DNA of 17,805 nucleotides from Candidatus Cloacimonas sp. (lineage in GTDB: Bacteria; Cloacimonadota; Cloacimonadia; Cloacimonadales; Cloacimonadaceae), in NCBI GenBank assembly GCA_035403355.1, contig DAONFA010000038.1, positions 1-17,805 of the forward strand, read 5' to 3'. Positions 1 through 8,738 of this stretch are shown piece by piece (within the stretch, counting starts at the first letter, position 1; every line of letters starts with the position of its first letter). A program made the position numbers and the translations under genes. The notes beneath the pieces are model-generated. The model was not told where the DNA came from. It ran no database searches and saw only the letters and a program-made list of their open reading frames with translations.

Positions 1-61
1 TACAAGTGTGGGGTGTGGTTTCATTGAAGGCAGGTGAAAATTGTAAGTCAAAACAAGCTGT

Positions 62-303
62 TTGTTTTGACTCTAAACCGATTCTTCTGTGGTTGCAACA
101 AAATGCAGAGGTAACAGAATATTTGTCTTTTGTCCGATACTGTCAAAGCTGAAGCTCGGTTTAGAGTTAAAACAAAAATTCCATCCCGAAACAACCATTT
201 CTGAACAATTCCAACCCAATTCTGCAAATGTGAAAATGGACATTCTTTCACGATTGTGGAATTTGAGAGGTTGGTATGGCTTGATTGCCAGTGTGCAGGG
301 TTC
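62..303. repeat. 242-base tandem unit, copy 1
   Basis: First of two adjacent copies with a period of exactly 242 bases; I count about ten substitutions between the copies and no gaps. The unit starts with an inverted-end element (62-175; 20-base arms at 62-81 and 156-175, one mismatch). It continues with a 128-base part containing nested inverted repeats: AAATTCCA at 176-183 against TGGAATTT at 257-264, CCAACC at 211-216 against GGTTGG at 269-274, and GTGAAA at 230-235 against TTTCAC at 246-251. Reading frames cross the unit on both strands, but 242 is not a multiple of three and no ribosome binding site is evident, so I treat it as non-coding. Confidence 0.85.
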
Positions 304-545
304 TTGTTTTAACTCTAAACCGATTCTTCTGTGGTAGCAACGAAATGCAGAAGTAACAGAATATTTGTCTTTTGTCCGATACTGTCAAAGCTGAAGCTCG
401 GTTTAGAGTTAAAACAAAAATTCCACCCCGAAACAACCATTTCTGAACAATTCCAACCCAACCCTGCAAATGTGAAAAAGAACAATCTTTCACGATTGTG
501 GAATTTGAGGGGTTGGTATGGCTTGATTGCCAGTGTGCAGGGTTC
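304..545. repeat. 242-base tandem unit, copy 2
   Basis: Second copy of the 242-base unit. Its inverted-end element spans 304-417, with perfect 20-base arms at 304-323 and 398-417. Inside it CTTCTG (326-331) pairs with CAGAAG (348-353); in copy 1 the same stem keeps a G:U pair. The CCAACCC / GGGTTGG stem is complete here, while copy 1 has one mismatch. The next left end begins at 546, but the sequence after 557 departs from the unit and enters element B. Confidence 0.85.
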
Positions 546-660
546 TTGTTTTAACTCACAATTTTTCAGATTTCAGACCAGCTAAAAAGCGGTTGTAAGT
601 GAACTATAAGTGTGGGATGTGGTTTCATTGAAGGCAGATGAAAATTGTGAGTCAAAACAA
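546..660. repeat. Element B with 21-22-base inverted ends
   Basis: A 115-base segment, nearly the length of the 114-base inverted-end part of the tandem units, but with an unrelated interior. Its arms are longer: 546-567 pairs with 640-660 with one mismatch and one extra T. A second copy of its right half occupies 1-56, so its left half lies outside the window. The shared outer 12 bases suggest that element B and the 242-base unit belong to one family with exchangeable interiors. Confidence 0.7.
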
Positions 661-749
661 GCTGTGTGCCTTTTCTGCTTGACAATCTTTTCGTGCTTTC
701 TAAAAGAGAATTTATGCTGTTTTAATCAGTATTTATTTATATAAATTAG

Positions 750-778
750 TTGAAATCCTGATTGCGTAGTAATGATAA
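750..778 (+). promoter_or_regulatory. Candidate promoter for cardiolipin synthase
   Basis: TTGAAA at 750-755 and TGATAA at 773-778 are separated by 17 bases, a plausible sigma70-type pair. The 665-903 gap between the repeat array and the gene is AT-rich and holds nothing else clear except a weak CGCTAA / TTAGCG dyad at 840-845 / 859-864. Inferred from base match only. Confidence 0.3.
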
Positions 779-903
779 GGAGCTTTTCAACTATAGGTGA
801 TATTAGCAAAGGGCGGATAAAGTTTCTAATTTTAAATAGCGCTAAGTGAATTTTGGTTTTAGCGTTTTATAAAAAGAGGTGAATTATTTTAAGTTCCAGT
901 AAG

Positions 904-2451
904 TTGTGGGATTCCATAGCCCTGATAATGGCTTTACTGATTAGTTTGGTTTTAATTGCTTCGCTTACTCAGATAATTGTTGGTGGCTCAATATTTCATA
1001 CTTTCAGTAAAGTAACTTTGCGGATTATCAATATTCTCTTCGGAATTTCCATTGTTTTCATTATTCTGATAGTGGTGATGGAAAATGGCTCTCCGGCAAC
1101 TACTATGGCGTGGATCTTAGTGTTAATTTTTTTACCTGTCGTGGGTTTTATTTTGTATCTTTTTTTTGGTAGAAACTGGCGAAAAAAACGCTTATTTGGC
1201 AGAAAAGGTTATGCTGATACGCAAATTCTGCTCACTTATATTCAAAAACGCCCGATAAAAATTGAGAATGATTGGCAGAACGATTTAACTGCGAAATTGA
1301 ACCGATTACTGGAAAATAACAGCAAGGCATCTTTAACCGTAAATAATACCGTAACTTTATATAACGATACAGTTTCAGCATTTAACGCAATGCTACAGGG
1401 AATAAGTGAAGCCAAACAATTCGTGCATTTGGAATACTTTTCCATCTATGCGGATGAAACAGGTTACACTTTGCAAAAAATGCTTATCCGGAAAGCGCTG
1501 GAAGGTGTTGAAATTCGTTTCATATATGATGATGTGGGATGCTGGATGCTGAAAAAGGAATTTAAACACGAATTGCGTAATGCAGGTGTGGAATTTGTTC
1601 CTTTTATGCCTGTTTGGATTCCCTTTCTAAACAGTCGCTTAAATTATCGTAATCATCGTAAACTGGTAATTGTAGATGGCAGAAAGGCATATTTAGGCGG
1701 TTTGAACATTGGCGATAAGTATTTAAGTAAAAAACGCTATTTTGGCTACTGGCGAGATTCTTTGGCGGAAATTGAAGGTCAGGCAGCTCTTGCTTTACAG
1801 GCAATTTTTTTAGCGGACTGGAATTTTGTAACCGGTAAGAATTTAATGCAGGAAGCGTTACTGGATAAATATCTTCCTCCCCCACAGGCAGATAAGCACA
1901 GATTTTTGCCGATGCAAATTGTGGCTAACGGACCCGATAGCGATTATGATAGTATTATGCAACTATATTTTGCCTGCATTACTTATGCTAAAAGCAGCAT
2001 TCGTATTTCCACTCCCTATTTAATCCTGAATGAAAGTTTGCTGTCCGCGTTGAAAATAGCCGCTATCAGCAAAGTGAAAGTGCAAATTTTGGTGCCGGAT
2101 AAACCAGACCACTTTCTGGTTTTTTGGGCTTCCCGCAGTTATTTTCAACAACTCTTGGAGGTGGGAGTGGAAATTTGGACCTATCAAAAGGGATTTAATC
2201 ATTCCAAGGTCTTGATTATTGATGAAGAAGTATTGCTAATTGGAAGCGCTAATATGGATTTAAGAAGTTTTAACCAAAATTTTGAATTGGCTGCTACAAT
2301 ATATGATAAAACAGTTTGTGCTGAAGCGATAAAGCAGTTTGAGGAAGACCTGAATCACAGTAGTAAAATTAACCCGGCGGTTTTCAAACACCGCAGTATG
2401 TTTCAAAAGACCAAAGAATCCATCTGTCGTTTGGTTTCACCCTTATTATAG
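904..2451 (+). CDS. cls: Cardiolipin synthase (phospholipase D family)
   Basis: Membrane enzyme predicted to join two phosphatidylglycerol molecules into cardiolipin plus glycerol. At 515 residues it is a normal length for bacterial cardiolipin synthase. The N-terminus has hydrophobic segments (about residues 5-28, 40-58 and 66-90), then a basic stretch (GRNWRKKR), as in the family. Two phospholipase D catalytic motifs are intact: HRKLVIVD starting at H251, and HSKVLIID starting at H433 followed by GSANMDLRS. The start is uncertain. TTG at 904 has no good ribosome binding site, whereas GAGGTGA at 876-882 is spaced for an in-frame ATT at 886 that would add six residues; an in-frame stop at 880-882 limits extension further upstream. 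The gene stands alone, with the repeat array upstream and a terminator downstream. Confidence 0.93.
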   Translation: MWDSIALIMALLISLVLIASLTQIIVGGSIFHTFSKVTLRIINILFGISIVFIILIVVMENGSPATTMAWILVLIFLPVVGFILYLFFGRNWRKKRLFGRKGYADTQILLTYIQKRPIKIENDWQNDLTAKLNRLLENNSKASLTVNNTVTLYNDTVSAFNAMLQGISEAKQFVHLEYFSIYADETGYTLQKMLIRKALEGVEIRFIYDDVGCWMLKKEFKHELRNAGVEFVPFMPVWIPFLNSRLNYRNHRKLVIVDGRKAYLGGLNIGDKYLSKKRYFGYWRDSLAEIEGQAALALQAIFLADWNFVTGKNLMQEALLDKYLPPPQADKHRFLPMQIVANGPDSDYDSIMQLYFACITYAKSSIRISTPYLILNESLLSALKIAAISKVKVQILVPDKPDHFLVFWASRSYFQQLLEVGVEIWTYQKGFNHSKVLIIDEEVLLIGSANMDLRSFNQNFELAATIYDKTVCAEAIKQFEEDLNHSSKINPAVFKHRSMFQKTKESICRLVSPLL

Positions 2452-2460
2452 GATGCGCCG

Positions 2461-2516
2461 GGAGGAAATCCTCCGCAGCCATTTTTCGCTATCCGGTTCG
2501 TTAGCGAAAAGTTTTT
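2461..2516 (+). terminator. Hairpin pair and intrinsic terminator after cls
   Basis: Just after the cls stop codon, GGAGG / CCTCC (2461-2474) can form a short hairpin. It is followed by a nine-pair hairpin, TTTTCGCTA (2483-2491) with TAGCGAAAA (2502-2510), running into GTTTTT. The second hairpin plus T-run fits a Rho-independent terminator separating cls from the addB-addA operon. The remaining bases up to 2586 contain the addB ribosome binding site (AAAGGAGAT) and no clear promoter. Confidence 0.65.
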
Positions 2517-2586
2517 AGTTAACGAAATAACCGGGGAAAAATTAACTGCAGGATGCCGTTATTCCTTAAAAAAAGGAGATAAAGTA

Positions 2587-5406
2587 ATGAAATTCCTTCA
2601 CTACCCGTTATCCGAAAATCTGGATACAATAGTTCGGGAACTTGCTAAACCTGATTCTATTCTTGTTTTTCCAACTTTAAGCGCGGCAAAAAAAGCGCAA
2701 AAAGATTTTTTAGCAAAGTGGGACCTTTCCTGGCGTCGTTTTTTCAGTATGGAAGAATTGCGCTCGGCTCTAATTTTGCCTGAACAGCCATTGCTTACTG
2801 ATGATAAACGCTTACTTTGTCTTTATCTGGTGATGGATGAAAGCGAACGGCAAAATTTCAATATCTATAGTTACAGTGATATAGTTGATTGGGGAAGGCG
2901 TTTTTTTGATTTTTGGGAAGAACTGGGTGAGGAATGTGTTTCCCTTGAGGAATTGCAGGAAAAGGTAAATTCCGGAACCTTCTTTATGCAGGAATGGCAG
3001 AGTATTTATTTGCAAAAGATAATAACTATCCGCAGCAACTATTATAAATACATCTCCGCTTTAGGTTTCAGCGATGCTATTTTTTGTTTGAAGCCAGCTA
3101 ATATTACAGTTCCCTGGCAGGGCTTAAACTTCTATTATATAAATCAATACTATTACAGTGCTTTGGAAAAGCAACAACTGAAAGCAATTGAAAAAGCAGG
3201 CAATAATGTTACCCTCGTTACTCACGGTTGGGAAATTCAAGGAGACCTGGATAACTGGAAAGAACAAGAGTTTTCGTTAGCAGAATCCTGGAACTCCTTA
3301 CCGCAAAAACCTGTTATTAAAATGATAGAAACCGATAACGAAACACAAATGGCTTTGGCTTTTCTTTCCTGGAATCTGGAGCAGACCTGCCAAAATTGCG
3401 CGATTATTGACAGCAGCTTTCACTTAAAAAGTTACAGTCATTACTTCCCCGCAGAACATTTTGCTAAGCCGAATAACTATTCCTTCTGCGAAGGAAAGAT
3501 ATATAAAATGCTCGCTGCAATTTATGCCGGAATACAAGCTGTTAAAGCAAGCAGCGGCTTTCTACCTTTGAAGATATTGGCAAATTTCATTTCCGAGGAC
3601 TGGTTTTGCTTTTATTTTTATGATGAGAGCTGCAATTTGGAACCCGCGGAATATATGGAACAATTACGCCTGGAGCTTAGCTTTTTAATTAACCGGGATT
3701 ATCTTTATGTAGATTGTGCAATGTTTGGCACGGAGAAGAAACAGTTTCTGGGGTTGCTGGTGGAAGAATATTACCGTTTAATAAATGCTTTTAGCCAGGT
3801 GGGCAGGGTTGCAGAACTCTGCTCTTTGTTGGATAGTCCCCAGGGTTTACTATTGGATAAACTACTGGAAGATAACGAAAAGCAACTCACGGATATAATT
3901 CCTGTCTTCTGGGAACGGATGGCAAATTTCACTGCAACCGAAACCCTGGGCTTAATTAGTTCCTGGCAGCAAATTTTTACTGAGGAAAGTATTGGCTTAA
4001 ATCTGCTGGATTTGCTTTTGAACTTTCTGAAGACAGCTAAAATAAGCTATAGTAGAAAAGAAATCTTATCTCCCGAATGGGAAATAAGCAATTTACTGGA
4101 TACGCGTAATCGTAGTTTTTCCACCGTTGCTTTTTTGCAAATGATTGAAGGCAAAGTTCCTTCCAGTCCAACTCCCGTTTGGTTATTCAATGAAGCACAA
4201 AGAGCTAAATTGGGCTTGAAAACCTTTGATGATATAAGAAACTGGGAACGCTACTATTTCTTCCGTTTGCTTCTGTGTTCTGAACGGGCAGTTTGTTTCA
4301 GCTATGAAAATCAGGAATTTGCAATCATTCCCAGTTCCTTTTTAGGAGAACTGAAAGACCTGTTGCAAAATGACGAAACAGCTAAATTTCAAAAACGCAA
4401 AGTGACTGTTTCCCTGCCTGAGGTTTATAACTTTGAACTGAAGTGCGAACCAATTCCCCGGCTGGAAGATAGTGAATACTGTGCTGTAAATAAAGATATG
4501 GATGACGATTTCTTTATTATCCCTTCCGATCCTGTAGCAGATTTCACTACCAATAATATTTGTTTTACTGCGTCCGCGCTTATCCAGTTTCTTAAAAATC
4601 CCTTCCTTTGGTATGTGGAAAATAAAAGCAAAATCTATCTTCAGAATTGGGAAGCAGCTGAAACAATAAGCTATAAACTCTTCGGCAACATAATGCATAC
4701 CTATTTTTCCACTACTTTGGCAGAGCTTAGCGGAATTCACGAAAGCTGGAACTGCCTGGATGATCTTTTCGGTAATAGCGAAAAACTGGAAAAACAATTA
4801 AAAAGCGTTATTGCTTCCGATAAGATGAAATACCAAATCCCGAAAAACTATAATGCCGATTTCCTGGGAGAAATTCTGGCAAAAAAACTGGCTCAGTCAC
4901 TTTTCTTTTTCTATAATGACTGGCTGAAAAAAAAGGTGGAAGGAAGACGCTTCAAACTTATTCCGGAAACAGAAGAACAAACCAAAGAAGAAAAACTATG
5001 TAAACCACTGTCTTCTTTTCAATTGGGAAATAGGGATTATATTCTTTCCCTGCGCGGAAAAGCTGACCTTAGGATTGAGCTGGAAAATAAAGCTCTGATT
5101 GTGGACTTCAAAACCGGTAGTCATGACTACCGTCAGCTTTGTGTTTATGAATGGTGCTATTATCTCTTGGATGAGGTCTTGCCTCCGGATGCGGTTTCTT
5201 CCATCTTTTGGAATATTCTGGACCCCACGGATAGAACAGAAGGAGTGAATGAAGAAAAACGCAATAAGCTGAAACAACAAATATTGGAGAAAATTACAGA
5301 TTGCCTGGAAAATGGCTATAGCACAATTACTAAGACAACAGATAGACAGCGCCTGAAAAATATTACCCGGGCAGATTTAATAGGTAAAAAAGGAGGTGAC
5401 AAATGA
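2587..5406 (+). CDS. addB: AddB-like nuclease subunit of AddAB helicase-nuclease
   Basis: Predicted partner of AddA in the complex that resects double-strand DNA ends for RecA-dependent repair. The C-terminal nuclease of the RecB/PD-(D/E)XK type is clear: GKADLRIE with D827, VDFKTG with D840 and K842, and the QxxxY motif Q850/Y854. The N-terminal half resembles an inactive helicase fold (ILVFPTLSAAKKAQ near residue 25), but I find no GxxGxGK[ST] Walker A. The protein is 939 residues, shorter than classical AddB at about 1160. It lacks the C-terminal CxxCxxxxxC cluster that builds the iron-sulfur site in Bacillus AddB. A strong site, AAAGGAGA, precedes the ATG. The stop overlaps the addA start as ATGA, so the two are translationally coupled. 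The addB-addA order matches Firmicutes operons. The identity rests on the nuclease motif plus the partner gene; the N-terminal part is too divergent to name alone. Confidence 0.85.
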   Translation: MKFLHYPLSENLDTIVRELAKPDSILVFPTLSAAKKAQKDFLAKWDLSWRRFFSMEELRSALILPEQPLLTDDKRLLCLYLVMDESERQNFNIYSYSDIVDWGRRFFDFWEELGEECVSLEELQEKVNSGTFFMQEWQSIYLQKIITIRSNYYKYISALGFSDAIFCLKPANITVPWQGLNFYYINQYYYSALEKQQLKAIEKAGNNVTLVTHGWEIQGDLDNWKEQEFSLAESWNSLPQKPVIKMIETDNETQMALAFLSWNLEQTCQNCAIIDSSFHLKSYSHYFPAEHFAKPNNYSFCEGKIYKMLAAIYAGIQAVKASSGFLPLKILANFISEDWFCFYFYDESCNLEPAEYMEQLRLELSFLINRDYLYVDCAMFGTEKKQFLGLLVEEYYRLINAFSQVGRVAELCSLLDSPQGLLLDKLLEDNEKQLTDIIPVFWERMANFTATETLGLISSWQQIFTEESIGLNLLDLLLNFLKTAKISYSRKEILSPEWEISNLLDTRNRSFSTVAFLQMIEGKVPSSPTPVWLFNEAQRAKLGLKTFDDIRNWERYYFFRLLLCSERAVCFSYENQEFAIIPSSFLGELKDLLQNDETAKFQKRKVTVSLPEVYNFELKCEPIPRLEDSEYCAVNKDMDDDFFIIPSDPVADFTTNNICFTASALIQFLKNPFLWYVENKSKIYLQNWEAAETISYKLFGNIMHTYFSTTLAELSGIHESWNCLDDLFGNSEKLEKQLKSVIASDKMKYQIPKNYNADFLGEILAKKLAQSLFFFYNDWLKKKVEGRRFKLIPETEEQTKEEKLCKPLSSFQLGNRDYILSLRGKADLRIELENKALIVDFKTGSHDYRQLCVYEWCYYLLDEVLPPDAVSSIFWNILDPTDRTEGVNEEKRNKLKQQILEKITDCLENGYSTITKTTDRQRLKNITRADLIGKKGGDK

Positions 5407-8400
5407 CCCCCAATAACTGTCGTATCATTTGTGCCAGCGCCGGAACCGGTAAAACCTACCGCCTTTCTGTGGAATACCTTTCGCTGATTCTGAAATATTA
5501 CGGAAATAGCGAATTCTCTCTGGATAATATTCTGGTGCTAACCTTCACGCGTAAAGCCACAGCTGAAATTAGAGAACGCATCATCAAACACTTGGAACTG
5601 CTTCTTGCCACACCCGAAACGGAAGAAGAACAAAAAGAACAAAGAGAACTCCTGCAAAACCTGAGGATACTTAATAACCTTAAAGATACCCCCTTAAGCG
5701 AACAGGAAAAAAATCTGCTTCTTAGCGCCAGAAAAGAAATTATTTGTGATCAAAGTCATTTGCAGGTGATGACTATTGATTCTTACACAGGGCATATCTT
5801 TAGAAATATCGTGCGTCCTTTACGCAATATTGAACGCTACGAAATTGATACTCAAGCAGTGCAGAAAATTATGCCTTTCCTGCTTGACCATCTGATGCAA
5901 CCGGAGCTCAGAACCCGTTTTGAAACCCTGCTAAGCAGAAAAGTAAGCCGATCTTTAGACGATTATACTTCGTTTTTCAGTTCTTTGATAGAACGGCGCT
6001 GGCTTTTTTATATGCTAACTATGAGAATAGCGGCTAATCCTTCGCTAAATAGAAATTTGTTGCTTAATAATCCCAAAACCGATGCGGAAAAATATAAACA
6101 AAACTTCCTGCAGGCAATGCAACAGCTTATTTCTCAAGTAAATGAAATTCGTTCTGCTGCAGGACATAGCAATTTGGAGGACTATTTTCTTAAGGATTTT
6201 AAAGCTCTGGCAGTGAAAGGAGCATTAACTCCAATTGAAATTATGCAGAACTTAAAAGAACTAACTCCCGATACTGCAGAAAAACTGCTTACTATAATGG
6301 ATAAAAGTAATATCTGGAATAAACAAAAAATAAGCGTTAAGAAGTATAATGCGGAAAATATTGAGCTGCAACAAACGCAAGATGAAGCTAAACACGCATT
6401 AGCTGATTATCTGATGGTGGAATTGTATCTTCCCGAACAAGAGGAAATTTTAACTTTATGGGCAAGCGTTTTAAAAGAATATGACCGTCTGATATATCGT
6501 TATAAAAAGCTAACTTATGAAGATATAACCTGGTTTACTTTTGCAGCCCTCTTCAGTGAAGAACCTCCTTTTTTAGATCCTGCCAGTGCAGATTCCGCTA
6601 CCGAATTTTATCAGTTCTTAAGCCATAGAACCCGTTTTTTACTGATTGACGAATTTCAGGATACCTCGCTTATCCAATTTAATGTCCTGAAACCTATCAT
6701 TGAAGAAATCACAGCCGGAGAAGGTTCTAAACCCTTCGGGGGCTTGATTGTTGTGGGCGATGAAAAACAATCTATTTTCGGCTGGAGAGGTGGTGAAAGG
6801 GATTTATTATTGCATTTGAAAGATATTTTCCCCGCTCTAAGCGAGGTGGAAATTGAAGCACTGGAATTAAGCTATCGCTGCGGTCCAACTTTAATGGAAT
6901 TTCTCAATAAAGTGTTTGCTAATGCCGAATTGCACAATTTACTGCAGGAAAAAGAAATGCAATGGAAATATAATCATATAGATAGTGCTGCTATTCAAGA
7001 AGAACCGGGAACTGAAATTGAATTTTGCCTGAAGAATTTCTCTACCTCTGCCACTAATGATAACGATAAAAATATCTATACCGATTTTGTGGAAAGAATG
7101 GTGAAACCTGCCTTGGAAAAAGATGCTTCCGGCTCCATCGCTATTTTATGTAGAACTAATGAAGAACTGGCAAAAATTCAACAGACCTTGGATAATAGCC
7201 AGATAACCAGTTTGTTCCAACCCAACAGATCTGTAATAAGCCATCATTTCGTTGCTCCTTTAATGTCCTGGCTGCGTTTTCTATCCTGGGGTGACTGGAT
7301 AGATTTTATCGCATTTTTGCGTTCGGACTATGTGCTGATCAATACCAAAGTTTTGAAACAGACCTTAAATGTTATCTCCCGTATTATAGACCTTCAAAAG
7401 GATAGCGCCAGACCCGTAAAACCAAATTTTTCCGCTATTCCGGTAGTTAATGAATTCTATCAACTTTCCCTGAAACAGCAAAACAAACAGGCAACGGCAA
7501 TTTGCCGGGAAATAATAGACCTCTGCTTACCTGACAAACAACCCAATGAAAGGGACTATTTGAATTTGCATCGCTTTCTGGATATTATGGCAACATACCA
7601 ATTGACCTCAGCTGATAAAGGAACTTCTTTGCCTGACCTGCTGAACTATTTACAGGAAAATGCTGCTTCGGATGATTTCAAACAAGTTTCCGTGAATGCC
7701 GATAACAGCTTGCAGCTGCTTACTATCCATAAATCCAAAGGACTACAATTCAAACGGGTTTTTGTGTTCTATAACTTTTCCGGTAAACATAATGAAAGCA
7801 ATAATTCCCTGGATTGGGCATTGGAGTATGAAGGAAAGACCTTTAATCATATTTTGGATTACGGCATTAGCTTACACTATCAGAAAATCCTGAAGTCCTC
7901 AAGCTATGCCAATCTTTATCTGCAAGCTCAAAAAAGAAAACAGCTGGAAGAAATGAATAACCTCTATGTTGCTTTCACTCGTGCCAAACAAAAATTGCAT
8001 CTTTACTTCGGCTATACATTGAAAGAGGGCTGGGATGAATATTATAATGCCCATAAAGATAAAAACCTGCCCGCTGTGCTCTGTAATGCAGTTCTTTCCT
8101 ATTTTCAGAATACAACTCCCGATGAACAAGGTATTTATAGGCAAAAGGGCTGCCTGGAAGAAAACGGAAAAGATACAAACGCAGCAAGCAAACCTCCTCT
8201 AAATACAGCGGAACAAGTGAATGCCCGTTTTAAAATTTGCCATCAAAGAACTATTGCAGGAGATGAATTAGTGCCGAAAGAACTTCCCCGGGTGAAAGAC
8301 CTGAAAAACTATTATTTAACCGAACGCCCAAATCTGATTGGCGATTTACTGCACTTTTATCTATCCTTCATTATTCGCAACGAAGCAAAAGAACATCAAT

Positions 8401-8738
8401 ATGCACTCCGCCGATGCTTAAATCGCTATGGAGCAATTTTACCGGTTTCGCAAATAGAAAAATTGGCAACGCGCTGCCAAAATGTCTGCACAGCAAATCC
8501 TTATCTATTTACCCCCGGTTGGAATAAAATCTTCACCGAACAGGAAATAATCTTCTCTGGCAATGTGCTGAGGATTGACCGTTTGATGGTTAACACCTCA
8601 GAAAAAGAAGCTTTAATTGCGGATTACAAAAGCGGAGATAGTTACGATCCCAAACAGCTTTCAGAATACAAAACGGCACTAACAATGCTGCCTGTTTTTA
8701 AAGGATACAATATCAATACAAGGATTGTGAGTATTTAG
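5403..8738 (+). CDS. addA: AddA-like UvrD-family helicase with nuclease domain
   Basis: ATP-driven helicase and nuclease subunit of the AddAB end-resection complex. All superfamily 1A helicase motifs are visible: Walker A ASAGTGKT (K17), LTFTRKATAEIRERI (motif Ia), DEFQD (416-420, motif II), GDEKQSIFGWRGGE (from 452, motif III), LSYRCGPTLMEF (motif IV), TIHKSKGLQF (H776, motif V) and LYVAFTRAKQ (R860, motif VI). The C-terminus carries an intact PD-(D/E)XK nuclease: RIDR with D1059, ADYKSG with D1074 and K1076, and QLSEY with Q1085 and Y1089. At 1111 residues it is slightly shorter than typical AddA. AGGAGGTGA at 5391-5399 serves the ATG, which overlaps the addB stop by ATGA. With both subunits nuclease-competent the pair is AddAB-type rather than RecBCD-type. 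Confidence 0.93.
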   Translation: MTPNNCRIICASAGTGKTYRLSVEYLSLILKYYGNSEFSLDNILVLTFTRKATAEIRERIIKHLELLLATPETEEEQKEQRELLQNLRILNNLKDTPLSEQEKNLLLSARKEIICDQSHLQVMTIDSYTGHIFRNIVRPLRNIERYEIDTQAVQKIMPFLLDHLMQPELRTRFETLLSRKVSRSLDDYTSFFSSLIERRWLFYMLTMRIAANPSLNRNLLLNNPKTDAEKYKQNFLQAMQQLISQVNEIRSAAGHSNLEDYFLKDFKALAVKGALTPIEIMQNLKELTPDTAEKLLTIMDKSNIWNKQKISVKKYNAENIELQQTQDEAKHALADYLMVELYLPEQEEILTLWASVLKEYDRLIYRYKKLTYEDITWFTFAALFSEEPPFLDPASADSATEFYQFLSHRTRFLLIDEFQDTSLIQFNVLKPIIEEITAGEGSKPFGGLIVVGDEKQSIFGWRGGERDLLLHLKDIFPALSEVEIEALELSYRCGPTLMEFLNKVFANAELHNLLQEKEMQWKYNHIDSAAIQEEPGTEIEFCLKNFSTSATNDNDKNIYTDFVERMVKPALEKDASGSIAILCRTNEELAKIQQTLDNSQITSLFQPNRSVISHHFVAPLMSWLRFLSWGDWIDFIAFLRSDYVLINTKVLKQTLNVISRIIDLQKDSARPVKPNFSAIPVVNEFYQLSLKQQNKQATAICREIIDLCLPDKQPNERDYLNLHRFLDIMATYQLTSADKGTSLPDLLNYLQENAASDDFKQVSVNADNSLQLLTIHKSKGLQFKRVFVFYNFSGKHNESNNSLDWALEYEGKTFNHILDYGISLHYQKILKSSSYANLYLQAQKRKQLEEMNNLYVAFTRAKQKLHLYFGYTLKEGWDEYYNAHKDKNLPAVLCNAVLSYFQNTTPDEQGIYRQKGCLEENGKDTNAASKPPLNTAEQVNARFKICHQRTIAGDELVPKELPRVKDLKNYYLTERPNLIGDLLHFYLSFIIRNEAKEHQYALRRCLNRYGAILPVSQIEKLATRCQNVCTANPYLFTPGWNKIFTEQEIIFSGNVLRIDRLMVNTSEKEALIADYKSGDSYDPKQLSEYKTALTMLPVFKGYNINTRIVSI

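Larger units (their letters stand above)
1..664. repeat. Compound repeat array with inverted ends
   Basis: This stretch holds no convincing gene and is almost wholly repetitive. The order is: a partial element B (1-56), a 5-base gap, unit 1 (62-303), unit 2 (304-545), then a full element B (546-660). Bases 1-60 match 605-664 with four differences. Every element edge carries the same 12-base motif, TTGTTTTRACTC on the left and GAGTYAAAACAA on the right. Left ends lie at 62, 304 and 546; right ends finish at 56, 175, 417 and 660. The ends face each other in pairs about 114 bases apart. This is read directly from the sequence. The function is unknown; a non-autonomous palindromic element or a structured-RNA repeat are both possible. 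No transposase is nearby. Confidence 0.85.

Noticed and set aside
89..585. Two similar ~80-residue plus-strand frames across the 242-base repeats, and similar minus-strand frames
   Set aside because: The repeat period is not a multiple of three, starts are weak, no ribosome binding sites are present, and half of the copy differences change amino acids. Inverted repeats explain the conservation better.
62..660. Integron attC array (inverted ends about 114 bases apart, with AAC/GTT cores)
   Set aside because: The ends do not fit RYYYAAC / GTTRRRY at the required positions, no integrase is visible, and the interiors are near-identical duplications rather than distinct cassettes.
4342..4797. Minus-strand 151-residue frame inside addB
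   Set aside because: It lies fully inside a well-supported gene, lacks a ribosome binding site and resembles no family.
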